DNA of 56,361 nt, taken from assembly GCF_004349245.1 (NCBI RefSeq), contig NZ_SMLC01000036.1:1-56361 (forward strand), given 5' to 3'. The position numbers were made by a program, and so were the translations under genes. This document shows positions 1 through 7,415 of the stretch, one piece after another (position 1 is the stretch's first letter; each line of letters starts with the position of its first letter). The notes under the pieces are model-generated. The model worked only from the letters and a program-made list of their open reading frames with translations. It had not been told where the DNA came from and made no database searches. This stretch comes from Actinomadura sp. 6K520 (GTDB lineage Bacteria > Actinomycetota > Actinomycetes > Streptosporangiales > Streptosporangiaceae).

Positions 1-744
1 CCCCTCTGCGGAGGGACGACCCCCCACACCCCCCGCCAGAGCGCGATAGCCCTCGTCGGCATCGGCGGCCTCGGCGGCGATCCCCTCGGCGCGGCGGATG
101 TGCCGGTCCAGGGTCTCGTCCGTGTGGTCCCAGGCCGCGACCTGGCCGGACGGCAGATGGTGCAGTTCGACGCGGTGGCAGGGGCGGCGCAGCACCCTGG
201 CCGCGGCGACGGCGTAGATGGCGAGGGCGAGGGACCCGCGGGCGTCGTCGGACGTGGGGACGCGGCGTCCCGTCTTGTAGTCGACGACGGCGAGTTCGGA
301 GCCGCGGGCGTCGAGGCGGTCGATGCGGCCGGACACGGCGATGCGGTCGGTGCGGGTGGCGACCGTGCGCTCGACGCCGACCGGCTCGTCCGACGGGTCG
401 AGGCCCGCGGCGTACCGCTCGGTCATCTCGCGGGCCCGGTCACGCCACCGCGCGGACTGCGCGTCGTCGCGGAACCCGTCCGTCAGCCAGCCGCGGACGA
501 GCAGGCTCCCGGCGGCCTCCGGGGTGCGGTCGCGGACGGGCAGCCGCCACCACCCCGCCAGGGCGTTGTGGATGCTCGCGCCGACGCTGTTGTGCGCCCA
601 CGGCGGACCCTTCGGCGGCATCGGACGATCGAGGTACGTCATCCGGTACCGGCGCGGGCAGTCGAGCCAGGTGTTCAGCCTCGACGGCGTGCACGTGTAC
701 AGCCGCCGGGGCATGCCCTCGAAGCCGAGCTGCTCGGCGTTCAA
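1..744 (-). CDS. RecB-family PD-(D/E)XK nuclease, 3' end off the window
   Basis: The protein reads leftwards and is still open at base 1, so the C-terminus is missing. About 248 residues are visible. The core nuclease motif is readable as SGRIDRLDARGSELAVVDYKTG (residues split: SGRIDRLD, then LAVVDYKTG), which is the GxxDR...D(Y)K catalytic signature of RecB/Cas4-like exonucleases. The early segment TPSRLNTWLDCPRRY carries the first cysteine expected for a Fe-S-type RecB domain; the later cysteines would lie off the edge. I chose TTG at 744 because the sequence before the internal ATG at 714 (EQLGFEGMPRR) looks like real coding sequence; both are possible. It follows the beta-lactamase-fold gene by 8 bases on the same strand. 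Family call is firm; the physiological substrate is unknown. Confidence 0.8.
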   Translation of the reverse strand, partial: MNAEQLGFEGMPRRLYTCTPSRLNTWLDCPRRYRMTYLDRPMPPKGPPWAHNSVGASIHNALAGWWRLPVRDRTPEAAGSLLVRGWLTDGFRDDAQSARWRDRAREMTERYAAGLDPSDEPVGVERTVATRTDRIAVSGRIDRLDARGSELAVVDYKTGRRVPTSDDARGSLALAIYAVAAARVLRRPCHRVELHHLPSGQVAAWDHTDETLDRHIRRAEGIAAEAADADEGYRALAGGVGGRPSAEG

Positions 745-752
745 CGACGCCG

Positions 753-1457
753 TCAGTCCTCGTCCTGCGCGAGCGCGCCCCACGACTCCCAGCGGGAGTC
801 CTCTTCGCCGACGTTGGTCTCCTCGCCCTGGGCGGGCAGGACCTTCAGGTCCTTCGGGAGCGGGGTGAGCAGGGCGCCGATGGAGTTGAGCTGCTTGCGC
901 AGGTCCTCGTAGACGCCGCCGATGGAGCCGGGACGGCCCCGGTGCAGCGTGTCGCCGGAGAACAGGACGCCGAGCTGCTCGCTGATCACGCAGACGCTGC
1001 CGGGGGTGTGGCCCGGGGTGTGCACGATCTCCAGCTGCGCGTCGGCGATCTCGAAGACGCCGCCGTCCTCCAGCCAGATGTCGGGTTCGAGGGAGCGCAG
1101 GGCCTTGGCGTCGTCCTCGTCGTCCTCCTCCTTGGCGAGGCGGCCGAAGTAGTCGCGCCACAGCAGCCGGTCGCCGCGGTGCAGCGCGATCGGGGCCCAG
1201 TTCTCCTCTTCCTCCTCGCCCGCGGCGGCGACCTCGAGGACCACGTTGAGGTGGTGATCGTTGCCGTCGGTCAGCAGGACGGCCATGACCTCGCGGTCAC
1301 CGACCTCCTTGAGGATGGCCTCGGCGTCGTGCGCCGGATCGATCACGATGACCTCGTCGTCGTCACCGATGATGTAGGTGTTGTTCTCGACGTCGTAGTC
1401 GGTGTCGTCCAGGGAGACCTGCCCCGACGTCACGACCTGTTCGATGCGCGCGTCCAC
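753..1457 (-). CDS. MBL-fold hydrolase-like protein with degenerate metal site
   Basis: About 234 residues. The frame has the order of a metallo-beta-lactamase fold: an N-terminal VIDPAHDAEAI segment, a central HTPGHTPGSVCVI segment near residue 147 and LFSGDTLHRG near 166, all typical of glyoxalase II-like or mycothiol-linked hydrolases. The hallmark HxHxDH loop is changed: where relatives read THGHNDHVN this one reads TDGNDHHLN (residues 63-71), and the late histidine region reads PAQGEETN instead of a GHG-type motif. Two acidic insertions (GEEEEEN and KEEDDEDD) sit near residues 80 and 111. The GTG at 1457 follows a GGAGG placed directly against it; a GTG at 1508 would extend the protein over the end of the upstream gene. 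Activity may be lost or altered. Confidence 0.8.
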   Translation of the reverse strand: MDARIEQVVTSGQVSLDDTDYDVENNTYIIGDDDEVIVIDPAHDAEAILKEVGDREVMAVLLTDGNDHHLNVVLEVAAAGEEEEENWAPIALHRGDRLLWRDYFGRLAKEEDDEDDAKALRSLEPDIWLEDGGVFEIADAQLEIVHTPGHTPGSVCVISEQLGVLFSGDTLHRGRPGSIGGVYEDLRKQLNSIGALLTPLPKDLKVLPAQGEETNVGEEDSRWESWGALAQDED

Positions 1458-1482
1458 CCTCCGAACCCTATCGTGCTTCGTG

Positions 1483-2334
1483 TCACGTTTCGGGCACTCG
1501 GGAATCACCGTCGGCCGCTCCGGCCACCAGCCGCTCGTAGTCGGCGGGCGCGGTCGTCTCGGCGCCGAGGCGGTCGCCGGTCGGCTCCCCGTGGTCGTCG
1601 CTGGAACCGGTCACGGCGAGGTCCAGGGCGGACGCGAGGTCGCGCAGGCGGGCACGGTCCTCGGGGACGTGGTCGGGGTGGTCGGCCTCGATCCCGGCGA
1701 GCCCGGCGGCGGCGAGCTTCTCGATCACCTCGTCGGAGAACACGTACCCGCGGCGCCGCGCCCTGGGGTGGGCCAGCACGCACACTCCCCCGGCCGCGCG
1801 GACGAGCCCGATCGCCCGCTCCGGTTCGAGCGCGTACCGCTCGGCGTAGGCGCGCCCGCCCTGCGCGATCCAGCGCGGGGTGAACGCCTCGTCGATGTCG
1901 CGGATCGCGCCCGCATCGACCATGGCCCGCGCGATGTGCGGACGCCCGACCGCCTCGCCTCTGGCCAGCGCACGGACCATCTCCCAGGTGACGTCCACGC
2001 CGAGGTCGCGAAGCCGGTCGACCATGGCCCGCGCCCTGACCACCCGGTCGTCGCGGACGCGGGCGAGTTCGGCGGCCAGGTCCGGGGCGTCCGGGTCGAA
2101 CAGGTAGCCGAGCAGGTGGAGGCTGCGGCCGTCCTGCACGCACGACAGCTCGATGCCGGGGACGAGCGTCAGCCCCTCGGGCAGCGCCCCGGCGGCCTCG
2201 TCCCAGCCTGCGACGGTGTCGTGGTCGGTGAGCGCCAGCACGTCCAGGCCGTTCGCCCGCGCCCGCCGGACGACCTCGGCGGGCGGCCGGGTGCCGTCGG
2301 ACGCGTCGCTGTGGCTGTGCAGATCGATCCGCAT
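1483..2334 (-). CDS. PHP-domain phosphoesterase (RNase AM/nucleoside bisphosphatase type)
   Basis: 283 residues. The polymerase-and-histidinol-phosphatase metal motifs are visible in order: HSHSDASDG at residues 6-14, ALTDHDT, VPGIELSC, VLAHPRA and SSDDHGE near the C-terminus. These match the stand-alone PHP proteins of the YciV/RNase AM group, which act on 5' ends of RNA oligonucleotides or on 3',5'-nucleoside bisphosphates in the cytoplasm. The ATG at 2334 was chosen because the family normally begins MRIDLHSHS. It sits 37 bases after the DUF6758 gene and 25 bases before the beta-lactamase-fold gene on the same strand, so the run is probably one transcript. Confidence 0.9.
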   Translation of the reverse strand: MRIDLHSHSDASDGTRPPAEVVRRARANGLDVLALTDHDTVAGWDEAAGALPEGLTLVPGIELSCVQDGRSLHLLGYLFDPDAPDLAAELARVRDDRVVRARAMVDRLRDLGVDVTWEMVRALARGEAVGRPHIARAMVDAGAIRDIDEAFTPRWIAQGGRAYAERYALEPERAIGLVRAAGGVCVLAHPRARRRGYVFSDEVIEKLAAAGLAGIEADHPDHVPEDRARLRDLASALDLAVTGSSDDHGEPTGDRLGAETTAPADYERLVAGAADGDSRVPET

Positions 2335-2371
2335 GGCCCGTTCATACCAAGTCGTCGCCGCGTATGGGGTG

Positions 2372-3016
2372 TCACTCGTCGAGTCGCGGGCTGTAGGCGC
2401 CGTAGGGGAGGTCGAGTTCCATCCCCGGCTCGCGCAGATCGAGCAGGGTCTGGCGCTCCAGCAGCAGGACCCCGGCGTCGGCGGGCCACAGCACGGCCCA
2501 GAGCCAGTGGCCCATCGCCTCCCCCACGAACACGGCACGGTCGGCTTCGCCGTTGACCGTCCACATCGGCACGGTATGCCCGCAGGTCGCGGCGGGGCCG
2601 CTGACGTCGAGTTTCACGTGCGGCGGGCCGTCGAACACCTCGCCGGGGTCGGAGCCGTCGAGGCCCGCGTAGTGGGCGCCGAGGCCGATGCCCGGCTCCT
2701 CGGCGATCAGCACCATGTCGGCGGGGCCGGCGAGCAGCCCCGGCCCGGACACGGCGACCGCCGTCGCCCGCGCGCCGCTGCGGTCGTCCCCGACCGTGGC
2801 GAACCCCGTGACGAGCCAGCCCAGCGGAAGGGGCCAGGGCGTCCAGACGGGGACGTGCGCGTCGCGCAGCACGGCGGCCAGCCCGTCCGGGCCGGGTCGC
2901 TTGGCGGGCTGCCTCGGCAGGACGACGCCGTGCACGCTGCAGCTCCAGTCGCTCGACCAGAGGTTCGGCGCATGCAGGGGGCCCGCGCAGCGCGGGCAAA
3001 TGGGCTCCGCCCTCAT
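2372..3016 (-). CDS. DUF6758 family protein
   Basis: 214 residues. The opening PICPRCAGPLHAPNLWSSDW with its CxxC, followed by a histidine in CSVHG, looks like a small zinc ribbon. The rest is the conserved actinobacterial block VPVWTPWPLPLGWLVTG, GDDRSGARATAVAVSGP and a C-terminal AYSPRL. I recognise this arrangement from a Streptomyces-wide family called DUF6758, with no assigned function. It starts at ATG 3016 and leads into the PHP gene. No signal peptide or clear membrane helix is seen. Confidence 0.8.
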   Translation of the reverse strand: MRAEPICPRCAGPLHAPNLWSSDWSCSVHGVVLPRQPAKRPGPDGLAAVLRDAHVPVWTPWPLPLGWLVTGFATVGDDRSGARATAVAVSGPGLLAGPADMVLIAEEPGIGLGAHYAGLDGSDPGEVFDGPPHVKLDVSGPAATCGHTVPMWTVNGEADRAVFVGEAMGHWLWAVLWPADAGVLLLERQTLLDLREPGMELDLPYGAYSPRLDE

Positions 3017-3099
3017 GATTACCCACCCTGCGCAGCCTCCTCCCGGCCCGTCAAGGCCGGGCGGGTCGCCGGCTGGAAAAGGGGGAACAAAATGGGGTC

Positions 3100-3489
3100 A
3101 TGCGTGTGCGTTGTGTCGGCGGGATCGTGCAGGACGACGACGGGCGGCTGCTCCTGGTGAAGCGGGCGCGCCCGCCGGGCGAGGGCCTGTGGTCGATCCC
3201 GGGCGGGCGGGTCGAGCCCGGCGAGGACGACCCGGCCGCGGTCGTGCGGGAGCTGAAGGAGGAGACCGGGCTGGACGTCGTCGTCGGCGCGCTGGCCGGG
3301 ACGGTGGAGCGCCCGGGGGCAGGCGGGGTCACCTACGAGATCCACGACTATGTCGCGACAGTGGCGGGTGGGACGCTCCGCGCCGGGGACGACGCGTCCG
3401 ACGTCCGGTGGATCGCCCCGGACGCGCTGGGAGACCTCCCCGTCGTGCCCGGCCTGCTCGACGCGCTCGTGCTGTGGGGCCTGCTGTGA
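3100..3489 (+). CDS. NUDIX hydrolase
   Basis: 129 residues, close to a minimal single-domain NUDIX enzyme. The complete Nudix box is present: GRVEPGEDDPAAVVRELKEE followed by TGL, about residues 36-58, with the REL..EE metal-binding glutamates intact. The preceding LLVKRARPPGEGLWSIPGG is the usual substrate-side strand. Such enzymes remove a nucleoside diphosphate moiety from damaged or signalling nucleotides; the exact substrate cannot be read. It is divergent from DUF6758 (83 bases between starts) and convergent with the CPBP gene, with a short tandem repeat between the two stops. Confidence 0.93.
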   Translation: MRVRCVGGIVQDDDGRLLLVKRARPPGEGLWSIPGGRVEPGEDDPAAVVRELKEETGLDVVVGALAGTVERPGAGGVTYEIHDYVATVAGGTLRAGDDASDVRWIAPDALGDLPVVPGLLDALVLWGLL

Positions 3490-3527
3490 GGCGCGGGCAG
3501 TGAGGCGCGGGCAGTGAGGCGCGGGCT
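3486..3527. repeat. Three tandem copies of a 14-bp unit between convergent stops
   Basis: The unit GTGAGGCGCGGGCA occurs three times in a row (third copy ends in T). The first copy contains the stop codon of the NUDIX gene and the last base pair of the third copy reaches into the stop codon of the CPBP gene. It has no dyad symmetry strong enough to call a terminator. Confidence 0.9.
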
Positions 3528-4836
3528 ATGAGACGTGCGCGGGGCTGCTGTCGGCCGGCGCCGGGGTGTCGTCCTCGGCGGGGCCCGGGGCGACGGTCTG
3601 GACGCGCATCCGCCGCGCCAGCCGGACGGCCACCGCCGCGAACAGGACCATCGGCACGATGTCGGCCACGACGACCTCCCACGGCACCGCGCCCTGCACG
3701 ATGTCCAGTTCCCCGACGGCGGCGGAGAACATGAACGCCATGAGGTTGTTGAACACGTGGAGGGCGATGGCCGCCTCCAGTCCGCCCGTGCGCACCGTCA
3801 CCCACGCCGCGATGGCGCCGAAGACGAAGATGTCGAGGATTCCCCAGCCCGTGTAGCCGTGCCCGGCCGTGAACAGCGCGGAGCCGACGACGATGCCGGG
3901 CCAGGGTGTGCGGAACACGACGCTGAGCGCCCGCCCGACCTTGCGCTTGGCGTTCTCCAGCGTGCAGGCACCCACGGCCTGCAGCATCCAGCCGCGGAAG
4001 ACGTACTCCTCCGCCGCGGCCTGGAACGGCACCAGGAGGAGGATGACGATCGCGGGGAGGAGGAACGCATCCCAGCCGACCCACTCATCGTCACCACCGG
4101 GCGGGTCGTCCATGACCGTCTCCGCCACGAGCGACGTCCCGAACGCCACGATGCAGAACCCGACCGCGAGGCCGCAGCAGACCAGCAGCCACTTCCAGCG
4201 CAGCCGGCCCGCGACCGACGACAGCGTGCCGGGCCTGCGCCGCTGGATGCCCCACGCCGCGAACAGCGTCACCGGCAGGAACACCGCGAGCATGGCCAGG
4301 TTGATCGCCAGGTCGGCGGTGTCGTTCTCGAACACCGTGGCGTTCGTCCCGGACAGGTCGGGCAGCTCCCCCGTCACCGCCCAGGCGATGATCGTCCCGG
4401 CGATCATGAGCCCCAGGACCAGGCCCATGCCGATGGCGAGGATGGTCAGGGTGCCGAGCACGGGACGCCACCAGCGGTGCACATCGTTCCGTGCCAGGCG
4501 GTGGAACGGGCTCCCGGCCGGCGCCTCCACGACCCAGGACGTCTTGACGGGCCGCATCCCGTAGCCCGGATACGCCTGCGGATGAGGAGCCTGCCCGTAG
4601 GAGCCCTGCCAGTAGGGATCTTGGGGGGCCGTCCCGTACGTCGCGTCCCACCCCGGCGGCTGCGCCGGGGCGCCCGGCCAGTACGGCGTACCCGCGGAGT
4701 ACGGCTGCGCCTGCCCCGGGTCGGGCGCGCCCGATGGGGCCGGCCGCTCGTCCCGGGGGCGCGGCTCCGCGGGCCGGTCGCCGGTCATGCCCGGGTCCAG
4801 CGGGGTCCAGCCGTCGGCTTCCCCTCGTTCTGACAC
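3526..4836 (-). CDS. CPBP-family intramembrane metalloprotease
   Basis: 436 residues. The first ~115 residues are a Pro/Gly/Tyr-rich cytoplasmic tail (repeated YWPG, YWQG, YGQAPH). Several hydrophobic helices follow, about 128-156, 176-197, 216-238 and 258-273. The Abi/CPBP signature is complete: EEYVFRGW at 276-283, then a conserved histidine in FTAGHGYTGW and a third motif in ALHVFNNLMAF, the glutamate and histidine residues that form the intramembrane active site. Related proteins are Rce1-like CAAX proteases or bacteriocin self-immunity proteins; the bacterial substrate is unknown. It is a single gene, convergent with the NUDIX gene. Confidence 0.9.
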   Translation of the reverse strand: MSERGEADGWTPLDPGMTGDRPAEPRPRDERPAPSGAPDPGQAQPYSAGTPYWPGAPAQPPGWDATYGTAPQDPYWQGSYGQAPHPQAYPGYGMRPVKTSWVVEAPAGSPFHRLARNDVHRWWRPVLGTLTILAIGMGLVLGLMIAGTIIAWAVTGELPDLSGTNATVFENDTADLAINLAMLAVFLPVTLFAAWGIQRRRPGTLSSVAGRLRWKWLLVCCGLAVGFCIVAFGTSLVAETVMDDPPGGDDEWVGWDAFLLPAIVILLLVPFQAAAEEYVFRGWMLQAVGACTLENAKRKVGRALSVVFRTPWPGIVVGSALFTAGHGYTGWGILDIFVFGAIAAWVTVRTGGLEAAIALHVFNNLMAFMFSAAVGELDIVQGAVPWEVVVADIVPMVLFAAVAVRLARRMRVQTVAPGPAEDDTPAPADSSPAHVS

Positions 4837-4885
4837 GTTCGGCCCTCCCGAAGCCCTTACATCCGTGGACGAATCGTACGGGTGG

Positions 4886-5827
4886 TCAGTTCCCCGGGGG
4901 GTCGAAACGCTTCGTGCGCGCCAGCCCGGCCGCGCGGCCCTTGGCGGCGACGACCCGGGCCATCTTCCGAGACGCCTCGTCGATCATCTCGTCGCCGAGG
5001 ACGGCGGCGCCGCGCCCCTCCACGGTGACGTAGTGATCGTAGGCTTCGAGGATCAGCTCGGCGTGGTCGTAGTCCTCCTGGGACGGGGAGAACACCGCGT
5101 TCCCCGCCTCGATCTGGGACGGGTGCAGCACCCATTTCCCGTCGAACCCCAGCGCCGCGGACCGCCGCGCGACCCGCGTGAACGCCTCCACGTCCCGGAC
5201 GTTGAAGTAGGGCCCGTCGATGGCCTGCAGGTCGTTGGCGCGGGCGGCGACCAGGATCCGCATCAGGATGTAGTGGTAGGCGTCGCCCTCGGTGTAGCCG
5301 GGCGGCTGCTCCCCGACGACGAGCGTGCCCATGTTGAGCGACGCCATGAGGTCGCCGGGGCCGAGGACGAGCGTCTCCAGCCGGGGCGAGGACGCCGCGA
5401 TCGCGTCGATGCCGGCGAGACCCCGGGCGTCCTCGATCTGCGCCTCGATGCCGATGCGGCCGACCGGCAGGTCCGTCGCCCGCTCGAGCTGGGTGAGGAG
5501 CCGGTCGAGCCACTGGACATGGGAGGCGTCCCGCACCTTCGGCAGCATGATCGCGTCCAGTTCGGCGCCGGCGCCCTCCACGACCTCGATCACGTCGCGG
5601 TAGGCCCAGTGGGTGTCCAGGTCGTTGACGCGCACCACCCGGGTCTTGCCGGACCAGTCGCCCTCGTTGAGCGCCGCGACGACCGTCGCGCGGGCCTCCT
5701 CCTTCGCGGACGGCGCGACGGCGTCCTCCAGATCCAGGAAGATCTCGTCCGCGGGGAGCCCCTGCGCCTTCTCGATGAAGCGGGCATTGCTGCCGGGGAC
5801 CGCGAGCGTGGTACGACGTGAGCGCAT
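4886..5827 (-). CDS. HpcH/HpaI aldolase / CitE-like (malyl-CoA lyase type) protein
   Basis: 313 residues, the usual length of CitE-like lyases. TLAVPGSNARFIEKAQGLPA at the start, FLDLEDAVAPSAKEEAR with the metal-liganding acidic residues, the DAIMLPKV strand, and GIEAQIEDARGL with the conserved glutamate-aspartate pair identify the TIM-barrel superfamily that cleaves or forms malyl-CoA, methylmalyl-CoA or citramalyl-CoA. The long C-terminal part (KWVLHPSQIEAGNAVFSPSQ) fits the stand-alone actinobacterial lyases rather than the citrate-lyase complex subunit. Substrate is not decided by sequence. It is divergent from the next small gene. Confidence 0.88.
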   Translation of the reverse strand: MRSRRTTLAVPGSNARFIEKAQGLPADEIFLDLEDAVAPSAKEEARATVVAALNEGDWSGKTRVVRVNDLDTHWAYRDVIEVVEGAGAELDAIMLPKVRDASHVQWLDRLLTQLERATDLPVGRIGIEAQIEDARGLAGIDAIAASSPRLETLVLGPGDLMASLNMGTLVVGEQPPGYTEGDAYHYILMRILVAARANDLQAIDGPYFNVRDVEAFTRVARRSAALGFDGKWVLHPSQIEAGNAVFSPSQEDYDHAELILEAYDHYVTVEGRGAAVLGDEMIDEASRKMARVVAAKGRAAGLARTKRFDPPGN

Positions 5828-5879
5828 GGCCCCGGATGCTATCCACCGGTGTGAGACCCTCTAGACATGGGTGACGGGC

Positions 5880-6383
5880 ATGGTTGAGCTGAACCGGGCG
5901 CTGGTGGAGGAGGCCGCCAAGAAGTCGGACCTGCTGTGGCTGGACCTCCCCGGCCTGCGGCAGCCGAGGGCGGCCTGGCACGTGTGGCACGACGGCTCCG
6001 CCTACGTCCTGACCGGCGGGGAGGGCGAGCAGCCGCTGCCCGGCCTCCCGGAGTCCGCGCAGGTGACGGTGATCCTGCGCAGCAAGGACAAGGGCGGCCG
6101 GCTCGTCTCGTTCGTCGCCGACGCCGAGCCGGTCGAGCCGGGCACCGAACTCTGGGGCACCGTGGCGCCGCTGCTCGCCAAGGCCCGCCTGAACGCGGCC
6201 TCCCACGAGGGTCAGGTGGAGCGCTGGGCGACCGAGTCGTGGATCGTCCGGCTCACTCCCGCGCTGCCGGTCACCGAGTCCACCGACGACTACGCGACCG
6301 TCCGTCCCGTCCCGACGCCCGCGACGACCGCGGGCGCCCCGCCCCGCCTCTTCGGCGGCAAGCGCCGCCAAGTCGACCGGTAG
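5880..6383 (+). CDS. Conserved actinobacterial protein of unknown function
   Basis: About 167 residues, cytoplasmic, no membrane helix. The middle reads as a small beta-rich domain: AWHVWHDGSAYVLTGGEGEQ, then VTVILRSKDKGGRLVSFVAD and a C-terminal WATESWIVRLTP. I recall orthologues with the same KDKGGRLV block next to CitE-like lyases in other actinomycetes, but no function. ATG 5880 gives MVELNRALVEEA; an in-frame GTG at 5871 would add three residues. It ends 22 bases before the stop of the convergent ECF gene. Confidence 0.7.
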   Translation: MVELNRALVEEAAKKSDLLWLDLPGLRQPRAAWHVWHDGSAYVLTGGEGEQPLPGLPESAQVTVILRSKDKGGRLVSFVADAEPVEPGTELWGTVAPLLAKARLNAASHEGQVERWATESWIVRLTPALPVTESTDDYATVRPVPTPATTAGAPPRLFGGKRRQVDR

Positions 6384-6404
6384 CGCCCCGGCCGGTGGCG
6401 CCGG

Positions 6405-7304
6405 TCACGCCGGCAGCCGGCGGCCTTCGGCCACGGAGCGGAGCTTGTCGGGGTTGGCGACCAGGTGGACGGCCCGGACCCGGCCGGCGTCGTCGAGGTC
6501 GACGGTGACGGTGCTCAGCGGGCGGTCGGGACCGTCCACGACGAGGGCCGGTTCGCCGTTGAGGTCGACGTGCCGCACCCGCATGTCGGCGGGCTCCACG
6601 CCCGCGTAGGGCTGGCCCAGGATCCCGGCGAGCCAGCGGCAGACCCGGTCGGCTCCGTGGATGACGCGCCGCGCCGCCCGGACCTTGCCGCCGCCGTCCG
6701 TCCACAGCGCCACGTCCGGGGCGAGGGCCTCCATGAGCCGGTTGATGTCGCCGCCGAGGACCGCGTCGAAGAACCGCTCGGTGACCTTGCGCCGCTCGGT
6801 GCCGCCCGCCTCGAAGCGGGTGCGCCGCGCCTCCACGTGCCTGCGGGCGCGGGAGCCGAGCTGCCGCACGGACGTCTCCGACCGGTCGAGCGCGTCGGCG
6901 ATCTCCGCGTACGGGTAGCCGAACACTTCCTTGAGGACGAACACGGCCCGTTCGAGGGGGCTCAGCGTCTCCAGCACGACGAGCATCGCCATCGACACCG
7001 ATTCGGAGAGCTCGGCGTTGTCGGCGACGTCCGGGGAGGTCAGCATCGGCTCGGGCAGCCACGGCCCGACGTAGGTCTCGCGCCGCGCCTGCGCCGAGCG
7101 CAGCCGGTCGAGCGCCACGTTGGTGGTGATCCGGATGAGATACGCCTTGGGTTCGGCGACGTCGGTGCGGTCCTTCGAGGACCAGCGGAGCCACGCGTCC
7201 TGGACGGCGTCCTCCGCGTCGGCCGCCGTGCCCAGCATCCGGTACGCGACGGCGAACAGCAGGTTGCGGTGCTCCTCGAAGGGGTCCTCGAACGCGTCCC
7301 TCAT
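6405..7304 (-). CDS. ECF41-type RNA polymerase sigma factor with SnoaL-like C-terminal domain
   Basis: 299 residues, longer than a minimal ECF factor. Region 2 is seen in LLFAVAYRMLGTAADAEDAV and region 4 in LERAVFVLKEVFGYPYAEIA. After about residue 180 a SnoaL-like extension follows, with the family signatures WTDGGGK and a late NPDKL. In ECF41 factors the extension controls activity in cis, replacing a separate anti-sigma factor, and they usually drive their own gene plus a partner gene. No carboxymuconolactone decarboxylase or oxidoreductase partner is adjacent here. A TGTCACG element lies 54 bases upstream of the start. A clear paralogue is at 43288-44196. Confidence 0.92.
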   Translation of the reverse strand: MRDAFEDPFEEHRNLLFAVAYRMLGTAADAEDAVQDAWLRWSSKDRTDVAEPKAYLIRITTNVALDRLRSAQARRETYVGPWLPEPMLTSPDVADNAELSESVSMAMLVVLETLSPLERAVFVLKEVFGYPYAEIADALDRSETSVRQLGSRARRHVEARRTRFEAGGTERRKVTERFFDAVLGGDINRLMEALAPDVALWTDGGGKVRAARRVIHGADRVCRWLAGILGQPYAGVEPADMRVRHVDLNGEPALVVDGPDRPLSTVTVDLDDAGRVRAVHLVANPDKLRSVAEGRRLPA

Positions 7305-7347
7305 GGCCCCACCCTTTCACGCCCCGGGGCGTTCCTCTCGTCCCGGG

Positions 7348-7358
7348 GAAACGTGACA
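7348..7358 (-). promoter_or_regulatory. Candidate ECF41 promoter -35 element
   Basis: TGTCACGTTTC, read on the minus strand, lies 54 bases before the sigma-factor start. TGTCACA is the reported -35 motif of ECF41 promoters. The matching element before the second ECF41 gene (43232) is at almost the same distance. I do not see a clear CGTC -10 at 16-17 bases. Confidence 0.45.
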
Positions 7359-7415
7359 TGCCCCTCCCACGGGTGTCCGATATCGCCCGCCCGGTCCCGG
7401 ATCAGAAAGGAGATC

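Noticed and set aside
1481..1494. TGTCACGTTTCGGG, a third ECF41-like element
   Set aside because: It lies in the last codons of the PHP gene and points antisense into it, with no gene downstream in that direction.
3486..3527. CRISPR-like repeats
   Set aside because: Three contiguous 14-bp copies with no spacers and no cas genes anywhere in the window.
5862..5882. Leaderless ATG at 5866 for the conserved hypothetical gene
   Set aside because: That ATG is out of frame with the protein and meets a stop after six codons.
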